A DNA stretch of 64,000 bases from Daucus carota subsp. sativus. Lineage: Eukaryota; Streptophyta; Magnoliopsida; Apiales; Apiaceae. The first letter of the stretch is position 1. The number at the start of each line of letters is the position of its first letter. The translations under genes and the position numbers were made by a program. Below, piece by piece: positions 63,203-64,000 of the stretch. The DNA lies in contig NC_030385.2 of NCBI RefSeq assembly GCF_001625215.2, positions 41,503,598 through 41,567,597 of the forward strand. Direction: 5' to 3'. The notes under the pieces were generated by a model that was not told the DNA's origin, did no database searches, and saw only the letters and a list, made by a program, of their open reading frames with translations.

Positions 63203-64000
63203 CGCTGCTGTACCAGTCTTAATTGAATCTGGGTGTTGCTGCTTAAATGTGGATCACTAATAGAACCTATTTAATCATATATGTGCATTAAGAAAGTATA
63301 TAAAATGCAAACACCTCGCTTCTCAACCCATGTTACAGTTGCTAAAGTGCATGATCCTATTATAACTCAGTATGAAAGTTATAATGTCTTTCATGGGTGT
63401 CCTATTTTATTGATGAATGAGTCATGCAAGGAATAAGTAAAGAATTTAGAAAACATATGCTGAAACAGAAGGAAAACCATTGATAGACTTAGTGTCTTGC
63501 TGTTTGTTACCCTTCTAGTGTGGAAACAAAAACTGCCAAGAACAGAACAAGAACTGCCAAGGGTTCTTTATATTCAAAATCAACCTCTCTTTTCATTCTC
63601 GTTCTTTTTTATATTTTATTTCTTCGGTTTACTCCAACAAGTCGTTTACTACTAACAGGTTAACAGTACTAACACCAAAAATTATTCCGGACCAGTGGAC
63701 CACCCCCATAATTTCATCAAATTTTACACAAATATGTAATGTCGAAGTTTTACCCTCACCAAACTATTCACTTAACCATAAAATTGCATTCCGTTCATAG
63801 TTGCATTAAGATCATATACTTCAAATATAAGAATAGTTCTTTCCGGGGTATTATCCTTTGTTAGCTACAATTTCTTGATTAAAATCTAATTAAAAACACT
63901 TCCAACTAATATTTACAAATAATTTTGGGAACCAAATATAAGTTAGTAAACTACTGCCATAACCCATAACATCTAAATAATTTTGGTTTCTTGAGTTCTT
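63203..64000. other. No gene recognised
   Basis: AT-rich single-copy DNA; probably intron or upstream sequence of the minus-strand gene. Confidence 0.4.

Overview
The window is nuclear DNA of a flowering plant, probably a eudicot; I cannot name the genus. It is AT-rich, its genes have many short GT-AG introns, and it carries CACTA-like, hAT, MITE and Ty3/gypsy-type mobile DNA. No bacterial-style operon was seen, and no RNA gene or CRISPR array was recognised.

The core is a cluster of histone-demethylase-like genes of the plant KDM3 / JMJ25 (IBM1-like) type, all on the + strand. The 3' end of one divergent member lies at 1-367. Four near-identical members follow at 5989-12101, 16547-22648, 27084-33164 and 45546-51670. 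Each has 14 exons. Intact copies encode 1091 aa: a short basic N-terminus, a RING-like Cys cluster, a second Cys cluster, a JmjC region, and a 299-aa coiled-coil final exon that KDM3 proteins do not normally have. Copies 1, 3 and 4 have open frames. Copy 2 is broken by a 2-bp insertion. In every copy all three Fe(II) ligand positions of the JmjC fold are substituted (His to Ser, Asp to His, His to Phe), so these look like catalytically dead JmjC proteins preserved through recent tandem duplication.

Layout. 1-1045: end of copy 0 and a MITE with 36-bp perfect inverted repeats. 1045-5988: upstream region with degenerate ~0.7-kb tandem repeats, two of which carry truncated copies of the gene's own start. 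Copies 1 and 2 are each followed by a ~2.5-kb CACTA-like element that ends exactly where the upstream region of the next copy begins, giving a ~10.55-kb tandem unit. Copy 3 is followed by a different tract (33.2-38.4 kb). That tract holds two copies of an unrecognised small gene with telo-box, TGGGCC and TATA promoter motifs, plus an orphan piece of JmjC-gene exon 3. At 38433 the far-upstream region starts again, now interrupted by a deleted Ty3/gypsy-like retroelement (38999-41140), and leads to copy 4. Copy 4 is followed by a truncated CACTA-like element fused at 53705 to a second copy of the small-gene tract. That second tract contains a hAT insertion (55092-55941). After about 59 kb the sequence is single copy and holds the 3' exons of an unrelated minus-strand gene (60050-62894), possibly of the DUF3783 family.

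The members appear to have spread by repeated segmental duplication with breakpoints at or inside the CACTA-like element. Copy 4 is a mosaic of copy-1-like and copy-3-like sequence. Exon coordinates come from reading splice sites, frame and family similarity by eye; no alignment or database search was run.
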